Translations under genes and position numbers: made by a program
NCBI GenBank assembly: GCA_963932145.1
Contig: CAWVQA010000105.1
Span: 186,001-250,000 of the forward strand
Direction of reading: 5' to 3'
Length of the DNA: 64,000 nucleotides
DNA from: Acanthosepion lycidas
Taxonomy: Eukaryota > Mollusca > Cephalopoda > Sepiida > Sepiidae
In this document: in pieces, positions 1 to 12,619 of the stretch
How positions within the stretch are numbered: position 1 is the stretch's first letter
Layout: the number at the start of each line of letters is the position of its first letter
Notes under the pieces: generated by a model
Database searches by the model: none
What the model was told of the DNA's origin: nothing
The model's input: the letters and a program-made list of their open reading frames with translations, nothing else

Positions 1-207
1 AAAGTTTTATTTAAGATTTTATGTTTTACACAACTTTTAATTACATAGCGATTTACATGCAAAATCTAGCTTTTTTCACTACTTTTTAACGCTAGTTTGT
101 AAATATCAATAACTGTTTGAAAACATTAGAAAAACAATGAAATTATTGAAAATCGATATGAAATCAATCAAAACTTATTGATTTTAACTAGTTTCACAAG
201 TTTTGAC
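1..207. repeat. Reference monomer of family A
   Basis: This copy serves as the numbering reference. Direct counting gives 26 C and 21 G in 207 bases (22.7% G+C). There are three CpG sites: AGCGAT, AACGCT and ATCGAT. Landmarks are TTTTATGTTTT at 17-27, CTAGC at 66-70 facing GCTAG at 91-95, ATCGAT at 152-157, an inverted repeat at 161-184, and the palindrome AACTAGTT at 186-193. The length is compatible with one nucleosome plus linker. It is a multiple of three, which lets spurious open frames run from one unit into the next. Confidence 0.97.
161..184. other. Conserved dyad in the monomer core (first copy)
   Basis: AAATCAAT (161-168) and ATTGATTT (177-184) are exact reverse complements separated by an 8-base loop (169-176). 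The same arms recur in nearly every A and B unit. The A/B diagnostic change (C to G at 169) lies in the loop and leaves the arms intact. ATCGAT lies just upstream and AACTAGTT just downstream. The element could extrude as a short hairpin or bind a dimeric protein. Short dyad symmetries are known to be enriched in centromeric satellites that lack CENP-B boxes; a role here is inference. Confidence 0.75.
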
Positions 208-3200
208 AAAGTTTTATTTAAGATTTTATGTTTTACACAACTTTTAATTACATAGCGATTTACATGCAAAATCTAGCTTTTTTCACTACTTTTTAACGCT
301 AGTTTGTAAATATCAATAACTGTTTGAAAACATTAGAAAAACAATGAAATTATTGAAAATCGATATGAAATCAATCAAAACTTATTGATTTTAACTAGTT
401 TCACAAGTTTTGAAAAAGTTTTATTTAAGATTTTATGTTTTACACAACTTTTAATTACATAGCGATTTACATGCAAAATCTAGCTTTTTTCACTACTTTT
501 TAACGCTAGTTTGTAAATATCAATAACTGTTTGAAAACATTAGAAAAACAATGAAATTATTGAAAATCGATATGAAATCAATCAAAACTTATTGATTTTA
601 ACTAGTTGCACAAGTTTTGACAAAGTTTTATTTAAGATTTTATGTTTTACACAACTTTTAATTACATAGCGATTTACATTCAAAATCTAGCTTTTTTCAC
701 TACTTTTTAACGCTAGTTTGTAAATATCAATAACTGTTTGAAAACATTAGAAAAACAATGAAATTATTGAAAATCGATATGAAATCAATCAAAACTTATT
801 GATTTTAACTAGTTTCACAAGTTTTGACAAAGTTTTATTTCAGATTTTATGTTTTACACAACTTTTAATTACATAGCGATTTACATGCAAAATCTAGCTT
901 TTTTCACTACTTTTTAACGCTAGTTTGTAAATATCAATAACTGTTTGAAAACATTAGAAAAACAATGAAATTATTGAAAATCGATATGAAATCAATCAAA
1001 ACTTATTGATTTTAACTAGTTTCACCAGTTTTGACAAAGCTTTATTTAAGATTTTATGTTTTACACAACTTTTAATTAAATAGCGATTTACATGCAAAAT
1101 CTAGCTTTTTTCACTACTTTTTAACGCTAGTTTGTAAATATCAATAACTGTTTGAAAACATTAGAAAAACAATGAAATTATTGAAAATCGATATGAAATC
1201 AATCAAAACTTATTGATTTTAACTAGTTTCACAAGTTTTGACAAAGTTTTATTTAAGATTTTATGTTTTACACAACTTTTAATTACATAGCGATTTACAT
1301 GCAAAATCTAGCTTTTTTCACTACTTTTTAACGCTAGTGTGTAAATATCAATAACTGTTTGAAAACATTAGAAAAACAATGAAATTATTGAAAATCGATA
1401 TGAAATCAATCAAAACATATTGATTTTAACTAGTTTCACAAGTTTTGATAAAGTTTTATTTAAGATTTTATGTTTTACACAACTTTTAATTACATAGCGA
1501 TTTACATGCAAAATCTAGCTTTTTTCACTACTTTTTAACGCTAGTTTGTAAATATCAATAACTGTTTGAAAACATTAGAAAAACAATGAAATTATTGAAA
1601 ATCGATATGAAATCAATCAAAACTTATTGATTTTAACTAGTTTCACAAGTTTTGACAAAGTTTTATTTAAGATTTTATGTTTTACACAACTTTTAATTAC
1701 ATAGCGATTTACATGCAAAATCTAGCTTTTTTCACTACTTTTTAACGCTAGTTTGTAAATATCAATAACTGTTTGAAAACATTAGAAAAACAATGAAATT
1801 ATTGAAAATCGATATGAAATCAATCAAAACTTATTGATTTTAACTAGTTTCACAAGTTTTGACAAAGTTTTATTTAAGATTTTATGTTTTACACAACTTT
1901 TAATTACATAGCGATTTACATGCAAAATCTAGCTTTTTTCACTACTTTTTAACGCTAGTTTGTAAATATCAATAACTGTTTGAAAACATTAGAAAAACAA
2001 TGAAATTATTGAAAATCGATATGAAATCAATCAAAACTTATTGATTTTAACTAGTTTCACAAGTTTTGACAAAGTTTTATTTAAGATTTTATGTTTTACA
2101 CAACTTTTAATTACATAGCGATTTACATGCAAAATCTAGCTTTTTTCACTACTTTTTAACGCTAGTTTGTAAATATCAATAACTGTTTGAAAACATTAGA
2201 AAAACAATGAAATTATTGAAAATCGATATGAAATCAATCAAAACTTATTGATTTTAACTAGTTTCACAAGTTTTGACAAAGTTTTATTTAAGATTTTATG
2301 TTTTACACAACTTTTAATTACATAGCGATTTACATGCAAAATCTAGCTTTTTTCACTAATTTTTAACGCTAGTTTGTAAATATCAATAACTGTTTGAAAA
2401 CATTAGAAAAACAATGAAATTATTGAAAATCGATATGAAATCAATCAAAACTTATTGATTTTAACTAGTTTCAGAAGTTTTGACAAAGTTTTATTTAAGA
2501 TTTTATGTTTTACACAACTTTTAATTACATAGCGATTTACATGCAAAATCTAGCTTTTTTCACTACTTTTTAACGTTAGTTTGTAAATATCAATAACTGT
2601 TTGAAAACATTAGAAAAACAATGAAATTATTGAAAATCGATATGAAATCAATCAAAACTTATTGATTTTAACTAGTTTCAGAAGTTTTGACAAAGTTTTA
2701 TTTAAGATTTTATGTTTTACACAACTTTTAATTACATAGCGATTTACATGCAAAATCTAGCTTTTTTCACTACTTTTTAACGTTAGTTTGTAAATATCAA
2801 TAACTGTTTGAAAACATTAGAAAAACAATGAAATTATTGAAAATCGATATGAAATCAATCAAAACTTATTGATTTTAACTAGTTTCACAAGTTTTGACAA
2901 AGTTTTATTTAAGATTTTATGTTTTACACAACTTTTAATTACATAGCGATTTACATGCAAAATCTAGCTTTTTTCACTACTTTTTAACGCTAGTTTGTAA
3001 ATATCAATAACTGTTTGAAAACATTAGAAAAACAATGAAATTATTGAAAATCGATATGAAATCAATCAAAACTTATTGATTTTAACTAGTTTCACAAGTT
3101 TTGACAAAGTTTTATTTAAGATTTTATGTTTTACACAACTTTTAATTACATAGCGATTTACATGCAAAATCTAGCTTTTTTCACTACTTTTTAACGTTAG

Positions 3201-5588
3201 TTTGTAAATATCAATAACTGTTTGAAAACATTAGAAAAACAATGAAATTATTGAAAATCGATATGAAATCAATCAAAACTTATTGATTTTAACTAGTTTC
3301 ACAAGTTTTGACAAAGTTTTATTTAAGATTTTATGTTTTACACAACTTTTAATTACATAGCGATTTACATGCAAAATCTAGCTTTTTTCACTACTTTTTA
3401 ACGCTAGTTTGTAAATATCAATAACTGTTTGAAAACATTAGAAAAACAATGAAATTATTGAAAATCGATATGAAATCAATCAAAACTTATTGATTTTAAC
3501 TAGTTTCACAAGTTTTGGCAAAGTTTTATTTAAGATTTTATGTTTTACACAACTTTTAATTACATAGCGATTTACATGCAAAATCTAGCTTTTTTCACTA
3601 CTTTTTAACGCTAGTTTGTAAATATCAATAACTGTTTGAAAACATTAGAAAAACAATGAAATTATTGAAAATCGATATGAAATCAATCAAAACTTATTGA
3701 TTTTAACTAGTTTCACAAGTTTTGATAAAGTTTTATTTAAGATTTTATGTTTTACACAACTTTTAATTACATAGCGATTTACATGCAAAATCTAGCTTTT
3801 TTCACTACTTTTTAACGCTAGTTTGTAAATATCAATAACTGTTTGAAAACATTAGAAAAACAATGAAATTATTGAAAATCGATATGAAATCAATCAAAAC
3901 TTATTGATTTTAACTAGTTTCACAAGTTTTGACAAAGTTTTATTTAAGATTTTATGTTTTACACAACTTTTAATTACATAGCGATTTACATGCAAAATCT
4001 AGCTTTTTTCACTACTTTTTAACGCTAGTTTGTAAATATCAATAACTGTTTGAAAACATTAGAAAAACAATGAAATTATTGAAAATCGATATGAAATCAA
4101 TCAAAACTTATTGATTTTAACTAGTTTCACAAGTTTTGACAAAGTTTTATTTAAGATTTTATGTTTTACACAACTTTTAATTACATAGCGATTTACATGC
4201 AAAATCTAGCTTTTTTCACTACTTTTTAACGCTAGTTTGTAAATATCAATAACTGTTTGAAAACATTAGAAAAACAATGAAATTATTGAAAATCGATATG
4301 AAATCAATCAAAACTTATTGATTTTAACTAGTTTCACAAGTTTTGACAAAGTTTTATTTAAGATTTTATGTTTTACACAACTTTTAATTACATAGCGATT
4401 TACATGCAAAATCTAGCTTTTTTCACTACTTTTTAACGCTAGTTTGTAAATATCAATAACTGTTTGAAAACATTAGAAAAACAATGAAATTATTGAAAAT
4501 CGATATGAAATCAATCAAAACTTATTGATTTTAACTAGTTTCACAAGTTTTGACAAAGTTTTATTTAAGATTTTATGTTTTACACAACTTTTAATTACAT
4601 AGCGATTTACATGCAAAATCTAGCTTTTTTCACTAATTTTTAACGCTAGTTTGTAAATATCAATAACTGTTTGAAAACATTAGAAAAACAATGAAAGTAT
4701 TGAAAATCGATATGAAATCAATCAAAACTTATTGATTTTAACTAGTTTCACAAGTTTTGACAAAGTTTTATTTAAGATTTTATGTTTTACACAACTTTTA
4801 ATTACATAGCGGTTTACATGCAAAATCTAGCTTTTTTCACTACTTTTTAACGCTAGTTTGTAAATATCAATAACTGTTTGAAAACATTAGAAAAACAATG
4901 AAATTATTGAAAATCGATATGAAATCAATCAAAACTTATTGATTTTAACTAGTTTCACAAGTTTTGACAAAGTTTTATTTACGATTTTATGTTTTACACA
5001 ACTTTTAATTACATAGCGATTTACATTCAAAATCTAGCTTTTTTCACTACTTTTTAACGCTAGTTTGTAAATATCAATAACTGTTTGAAAACATTAGAAA
5101 ACAATGAAATTATTGAAAATCGATATGAAATCAATCAAAACTTATTGATTTTAACTAGTTTCAGAAGTTTTGACAAAGTTTTATTTAAGATTTTATGTTT
5201 TACACAACTTTTAATTACATAGCGATTTACATGCAAAATCTAGCTTTTTTCACTACTTTTTAACGCTAGTTTGTAAATATCAATAACTGTTTGAAAACAT
5301 TAGAAAAACAATGAAATTATTGAAAATCGATATGAAATCAATCAAAACTTATTGATTTTAACTAGTTTCACAAGTTTTGAAAAAGTTTTATTTAAGATTT
5401 TATGTTTTACACAACTTTTAATTACATAGCGATTTACATGCAAAATCTAGCTTTTTTCACTACTTTTTAACACTAGTTTGTAAATATCAATAACTCTTTG
5501 AAAACATTAGAAAAACAATGAAATTATTGAAAATCGATATGAAATCAATCAAAACTTATTGATTTTAACTAGTTTCACAAGTTTTGAC

Positions 5589-5791
5589 AAAGTTTTATTT
5601 AAGATTTTATGTTTTACAAAACTTTTAATTACATAGCGATTTGCAAAATCTAGCTTTTTTCACTACTTTTTAACGCTAGTTTGTAAATATCAATAACTGT
5701 TTGAAAACATTAGAAAAACAATGAAATTATTGAAAATCGATATGAAATCAATCAAAACTTATTGATTTTAACTAGTTTCACAAGTTTTGAC
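5589..5791. repeat. Family A unit with 4-bp deletion
   Basis: This copy is 203 bp long. ACAT is lost at about 5644, giving GCGATTTGCAAAATC, and CACAAC has become CAAAAC just before. No other unit I looked at shares the deletion, so it appears private and recent. Confidence 0.9.
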
Positions 5792-7654
5792 AAAGTTTTA
5801 TTTAAGATTTTATGTTTTACACAACTTTTAATTACATAGCGATTTACATGCAAAATCTAGCTTTTTTCACTACTTTTTAACGCTAGTTTGTAAATATCAA
5901 TAACTGTTTGAAAACATTAGAAAAACAATGAAATTATTGAAAATCGATATGAAATCAATCAAAACTTATTGATTTTAACTAGTTTCACCAGTTTTGACAA
6001 AGCTTTATTTAAGATTTTATGTTTTACACAACTTTTAATTACATAGCGATTTACATGCAAAATCTAGCTTTTTTCACTACTTTTTAACGCTAGTTTGTAA
6101 ATATCAATAACTGTTTGAAAACATTAGAAAAACAATGAAATTATTGAAAATCGATATGAAATCAATCAAAACTTATTGATTTTAACTAGTTTCACAAGTT
6201 TTGACAAAGTTTTATTTAAGATTTTATGTTTTACACAACTTTTAATTACATAGCGATTTACATGCAAAATCTAGCTTTTTTCACTACTTTTTAACGCTAG
6301 TTTGTAAATATCAATAACTGTTTGAAAACATTAGAAAAACAATGAAATTATTGAAAATCGATATGAAATCAATCAAAACTTATTGATTTTAACTAGTTTC
6401 ACAAGTTTTGATGAAGTTTTATTTAAGATTTTATGTTTTACACAACTTTTAATTACATAGCGATTTACATGCAAAATCTAGCTTTTTTCACTACTTTTTA
6501 ACGCTAGTTTGTAAATATCAATAACTGTTTGAAAACATTAGAAAAACAATGAAATTATTGAAAATCGATATGAAATCAATCAAAACTTATTGATTTTAAA
6601 TAGTTTCACAAGTTTTGATAAAGTTTTATTTAAGATTTTATGTTTTACACAACTTTTAATTACATAGCGATTTACATGCAAAATCTAGCTTTTTTCACTA
6701 CTTTTTAACGTTAGTTTGTAAATATCAATAACTGTTTGAAAACATTAGAAAAACAATGAAATTATTGAAAATCGATATGAAATCAATCAAAACTTATTGA
6801 TTTTAACTAGTTTCACAAGTTTTGACAAAGTTTTATTTAAGATTTTATGTTTTACACAACTTTTAATTACATAGCGATTTACATGCAAAATCTAGCTTTT
6901 TTCACTACTTTTTAACGCTAGTTTGTAAATATCAATAACTGTTTGAAAACATTAGAAAAACAATGAAATTATTGAAAATCGATATGAAATCAATCAAAAC
7001 TTATTGATTTTAACTAGTTTCACAAGTTTTGACAAAGTTTTATTTAAGATTTTATGTTTTACACAACTTTTAATTACATAGCGATTTACATGCAAAATCT
7101 AGCTTTTTTCACTACTTTTTAACGTTAGTTTGTAAATATCAATAACTGTTTGAAAACATTAGAAAAACAATGAAATTATTGAAAATCGATATGAAATCAA
7201 TCAAAACTTATTGATTTTAACTAGTTTCACAAGTTTTGACAAAGTTTTATTTAAGATTTTATGTTTTACACAACTTTTAATTACATAGCGATTTACATGC
7301 AAAATCTAGCTTTTTTCACTACTTTTTAACGCTAGTTTGTAAATATCAATAACTGTTTCAAAACATTAGAAAATCAATGAAATTATTGAAAATCGATATG
7401 AAATCAATCAAAACTTATTGATTTTAACTAGTTTCACAAGTTTTGACAAAGTTTTATTTACGATTTTATGTTTTACACAACTTTTAATTACATAGCGATT
7501 TACATTCAAAATCTAGCTTTTTTCACTACTTTTTAACGCTAGTTTGTAAATATCAATAACTGTTTGAAAACATTAGAAAAACAATGAAATTATTGAAAAT
7601 CGATATGAAATCAATCAAAACTTATTGATTTTAACTAGTTTCACAAGTTTTGAC

Positions 7655-10600
7655 AAAGTTTTATTTCAGATTTTATGTTTTACACAACTTTTAATTACAT
7701 AGCGATTTACATGCAAAATCTAGCTTTTTTCACTACTTTTTAACGCTAGTTTGTAAATATCAATAACTGTTTGAAAACATTAGAAAAACAATGAAATTAT
7801 TGAAAATCGATATGAAATCAATCAAAACTTATTGATTTTAACTAGTTTCACAAGTTTTGACAAAGTTTTATTTAAGATTTTATGTTTTACACAACTTTTA
7901 ATTACATAGCGATTTACATGCAAAATCTAGCTTTTTTCACTACTTTTTAACGCTAGTTTGTAAATATCAATAACTGTTTGAAAACATTAGAAAAACAATG
8001 AAATTACTGAAAATCGATATGAAATCAATCAAAACTTATTGATTTTAACTAGTTTCACAAGTTTTGACAAAGTTTTATTTAAGATTTTATGTTTTACACA
8101 ACTTTTAATTACATAGCGATTTACATGCAAAATCTAGCTTTTTTCACTACTTTTTAACGTTAGTTTGTAAATATCAATAACTGTTTGAAAACATTAGAAA
8201 AACAATGAAATTATTGAAAATCGATATGAAATCAATCAAAACTTATTGATTTTAACTAGTTTCACAAGTTTTGACAAAGTTTTATTTAAGATTTTATGTT
8301 TTACACAACTTTTAATTACATAGCGATTTACATGCAAAATCTAGCTTTTTTCACTACTTTTTAACGCTAGTTTGTAAATATCAATAACTGTTTGAAAACA
8401 TTAGAAAAACAATGAAATTATTGAAAATCGATATGAAATCAATCAAAACTTATTGATTTTAACTAGTTTCACAAGTTTTGACAAAGTTTTATTTAAGATT
8501 TTATGTTTTACACAACTTTTAATTACATAGCGATTTACATGCAAAATCTAGCTTTTTTCACTACTTTTTAACGCTAGTTTGTAAATATCAATAACTGTTT
8601 GAAAACATTAGAAAAACAATGAAATTACTGAAAATCGATATGAAATCAATCAAAACTTATTGATTTTAACTAGTTTCACAAGTTTTGACAAAGTTTTATT
8701 TAAGATTTTATGTTTTACACAACTTTTAATTACATAGCGATTTACATGCAAAATCTAGCTTTTTTCACTACTTTTTAACGTTAGTTTGTAAATATCAATA
8801 ACTGTTTGAAAACATTAGAAAAACAATGAAATTATTGAAAATCGATATGAAATCAATCAAAACTTATTGATTTTAACTAGTTTCACAAGTTTTGACAAAG
8901 TTTTATTTAAGATTTTATGTTTTACACAACTTTTAATTACATAGCGATTTACATGCAAAATCTAGCTTTTTTCACTACTTTTTAACGTTAGTTTGTAAAT
9001 ATCAATAACTGTTTGAAAACATTAGAAAAACAATGAAATTATTGAAAATCGATATGAAATCAATCAAAACTTATTGATTTTAACTAGTTTCACAAGTTTT
9101 GACAAAGTTTTATTTAAGATTTTATGTTTTACACAACTTTTAATTACATAGCGATTTACATGCAAAATCTAGCTTTTTTCACTACTTTTTAACGCTAGTT
9201 TGTAAATATCAATAACTGTTTGAAAACATTAGAAAAACAATGAAATTATTGAAAATCGATATGAAATCAATCAAAACTTATTGATTTTAACTAGTTTCAC
9301 AAGTTTTGACAAAGTTTTATTTAAGATTTTATGTTTTACACAACTTTTAATTACATAGCGATTTACATGCAAAATCTAGCTTTTTTCACTACTTTTTAAC
9401 GCTAGTTTGTAAATATCAATAACTGTTTGAAAACATTAGAAAAACAATGAAATTACTGAAAATCGATATGAAATCAATCAAAACTTATTGATTTTAACTA
9501 GTTTCACAAGTTTTGACAAAGTTTTATTTAAGATTTTATGTTTTACACAACTTTTAATTACATAGCGATTTACATGCAAAATCTAGCTTTTTTCACTACT
9601 TTTTAACGTTAGTTTGTAAATATCAATAACTGTTTGAAAACATTAGAAAAACAATGAAATTATTGAAAATCGATATGAAATCAATCAAAACTTATTGATT
9701 TTAACTAGTTTCACAAGTTTTGACAAAGTTTTATTTAAGATTTTATGTTTTACACAACTTTTAATTACATAGCGATTTACATGCAAAATCTAGCTTTTTT
9801 CACTACTTTTTAACGTTAGTTTGTAAATATCAATAACTGTTTGAAAACATTAGAAAAACAATGAAATTATTGAAAATCGATATGAAATCAATCAAAACTT
9901 ATTGATTTTAACTAGTTTCACAAGTTTTGACAAAGTTTTATTTCAGATTTTATGTTTTACACAACTTTTAATTACATAGCGATTTACATGCAAAATCTAG
10001 CTTTTTTCACTACTTTTTAACGCTAGTTTGTAAATATCAATAACTGTTTGAAAACATTAGAAAAACAATGAAATTATTGAAAATCGATATGAAATCAATC
10101 AAAACTTATTGATTTTAACTAGTTTCACAAGTTTTGACAAAGTTTTATTTAAGATTTTATGTTTTACACAACTTTTAATTACATAGCGATTTACATGCAA
10201 AATCTAGCTTTTTTCACTACTTTTTAACGCTAGTTTGTAAATATCAATAACTGTTTGAAAACATTAGAAAAACAATGAAATTACTGAAAATCGATATGAA
10301 ATCAATCAAAACTTATTGATTTTAACTAGTTTCACAAGTTTTGACAAAGTTTTATTTAAGATTTTATGTTTTACACAACTTTTAATTACATAGCGATTTA
10401 CATGCAAAATCTAGCTTTTTTCACTTTTTAACGTTAGTTTGTAAATATCAATAACTGTTTGAAAACATTAGAAAAACAATGAAATTATTGAAAATCGATA
10501 TGAAATCAATCAAAACTTATTGATTTTAACTAGTTTCACAAGTTTTGACAAAGTTTTATTTAAGATTTTATGTTTTACACAACTTTTAATTACATAGCGA

Positions 10601-12619
10601 TTTACATGCAAAATCTAGCTTTTTTCACTACTTTTTAACGCTAGTTTGTAAATATCAATAACTGTTTGAAAACATTAGAAAAACAATGAAATTATTGAAA
10701 ATCGATATGAAATCAATCAAAACTTATTGATTTTAACTAGTTTCACAAGTTTTGACAAAGTTTTATTTAAGATTTTATGTTTTACACAACTTTTAATTAC
10801 ATAGCGATTTACATGCAAAATCTAGCTTTTTTCACTACTTTTTAACGCTAGTTTGTAAATATCAATAACTGTTTGAAAACATTAGAAAAACAATGAAATT
10901 ATTGAAAATCGATATGAAATCAATCAAAACTTATTGATTTTAACTAGTTTCACAAGTTTTGACAAAGTTTTATTTAAGATTTTATGTTTTACACAACTTT
11001 TAATTACATAGCGATTTACATGCAAAATCTAGCTTTTTTCACTACTTTTTAACGCTAGTTTGTAAATATCAATAACTGTTTGAAAACATTAGAAAAACAA
11101 TGAAATTACTGAAAATCGATATGAAATCAATCAAAACTTATTGATTTTAACTAGTTTCACAAGTTTTGACAAAGTTTTATTTAAGATTTTATGTTTTACA
11201 CAACTTTTAATTACATAGCGATTTACATGCAAAATCTAGCTTTTTTCACTACTTTTTAACGTTAGTTTGTAAATATCAATAACTGTTTGAAAACATTAGA
11301 AAAACAATGAAATTATTGAAAATCGATATGAAATCAATCAAAACTTATTGATTTTAACTAGTTTCACAAGTTTTGACAAAGTTTTATTTAAGATTTTATG
11401 TTTTACACAACTTTTAATTACATAGCGATTTACATGCAAAATCTAGCTTTTTTCACTACTTTTTAACGTTAGTTTGTAAATATCAATAACTGTTTGAAAA
11501 CATTAGAAAAACAATGAAATTATTGAAAATCGATATGAAATCAATCAAAACTTATTGATTTTAACTAGTTTCACAAGTTTTGACAAAGTTTTATTTCAGA
11601 TTTTATGTTTTACACAACTTTTAATTACATAGCGATTTACATGCAAAATCTAGCTTTTTTCACTACTTTTTAACGCTAGTTTGTAAATATCAATAACTGT
11701 TTGAAAACATTAGAAAAACAATGAAATTATTGAAAATCGATATGAAATCAATCAAAACTTATTGATTTTAACTAGTTTCACAAGTTTTGACAAAGTTTTA
11801 TTTAAGATTTTATGTTTTACACAACTTTTAATTACATAGCGATTTACATGCAAAATCTAGCTTTTTTCACTACTTTTTAACGCTAGTTTGTAAATATCAA
11901 TAACTGTTTGAAAACATTAGAAAAACAATGAAATTACTGAAAATCGATATGAAATCAATCAAAACTTATTGATTTTAACTAGTTTCACAAGTTTTGACAA
12001 AGTTTTATTTAAGATTTTATGTTTTACACAACTTTTAATTACATAGCGATTTACATGCAAAATCTAGCTTTTTTCACTACTTTTTAACGTTAGTTTGTAA
12101 ATATCAATAACTGTTTGAAAACATTAGAAAAACAATGAAATTATTGAAAATCGATATGAAATCAATCAAAACTTATTGATTTTAACTAGTTTCACAAGTT
12201 TTGACAAAGTTTTATTTAAGATTTTATGTTTTACACAACTTTTAATTACATAGCGATTTACATGCAAAATCTAGCTTTTTTCACTACTTTTTAACGCTAG
12301 TTTGTAAATATCAATAACTGTTTGAAAACATTAGAAAAACAATGAAATTATTGAAAATCGATATGAAATCAATCAAAACTTATTGATTTTAACTAGTTTC
12401 ACAAGTTTTGACAAAGTTTTATTTAAGATTTTATGTTTTACACAACTTTTAATTACATAGCGATTTACATGCAAAATCTAGCTTTTTTCACTACTTTTTA
12501 ACGCTAGTTTGTAAATATCAATAACTGTTTGAAAACATTAGAAAAACAATGAAATTACTGAAAATCGATATGAAATCAATCAAAACTTATTGATTTTAAC
12601 TAGTTTCACAAGTTTTGAC
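7655..12619. repeat. Family A higher-order repeat with three markers (7/8/11-unit pattern)
   Basis: Three variants recur in fixed order: TTTCAGATTTT (c) in units starting at 7655, 9932 and 11585; ATTACTG for ATTATTG (x) in units starting at 7862, 8483, 9311, 10139, 10964, 11792 and 12413; and AACGTTAG for AACGCTAG (t) in units at 8069, 8690, 8897, 9518, 9725, 10346, 11171, 11378 and 11999. In order the string reads c x t - x t t - x t t, then c x t - - x t t, then c x t - x. The c markers are 2277 bp (11 units) and 1653 bp (8 units minus 3 bp) apart. This is an HOR whose copies differ by whole units, as expected from out-of-register exchange. Confidence 0.88.
10346..10549. repeat. Family A unit with 3-bp deletion
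   Basis: This copy is 204 bp long because CACTACTTTTTAAC has become CACTTTTTAAC. It also carries the GTTAG marker. It is the t position of its HOR copy, and the equivalent units at 8069 and 11999 lack the deletion, so the loss came after the HOR was formed. Confidence 0.92.

Larger units (their letters stand above)
1..7654. repeat. Family A, left segment with a 24-unit duplication offset
   Basis: This segment holds 37 units. Rare variants recur 24 units apart: TGAAAAAG at 411 and 5378 (4967 bp), and TTCACCAG followed by AAAGCTTT at 1021 and 5984 (4963 bp). The 1-bp and 4-bp deletions near 5100 and 5646 account for the offsets falling short of 4968. A shorter echo of 11 units links CACTAATTTTTAAC at about 2355 and 4632, and GATAAAG near 1446 and 3723. 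Between these markers units are almost uniform, so block ends cannot be fixed. Confidence 0.7.

Noticed and set aside
1-207. CENP-B box
   Set aside because: The consensus needs TTCG and CGGG elements. The monomer has only three CpG sites (GCGA, ACGC, TCGA) and no CGGG in the reference units.
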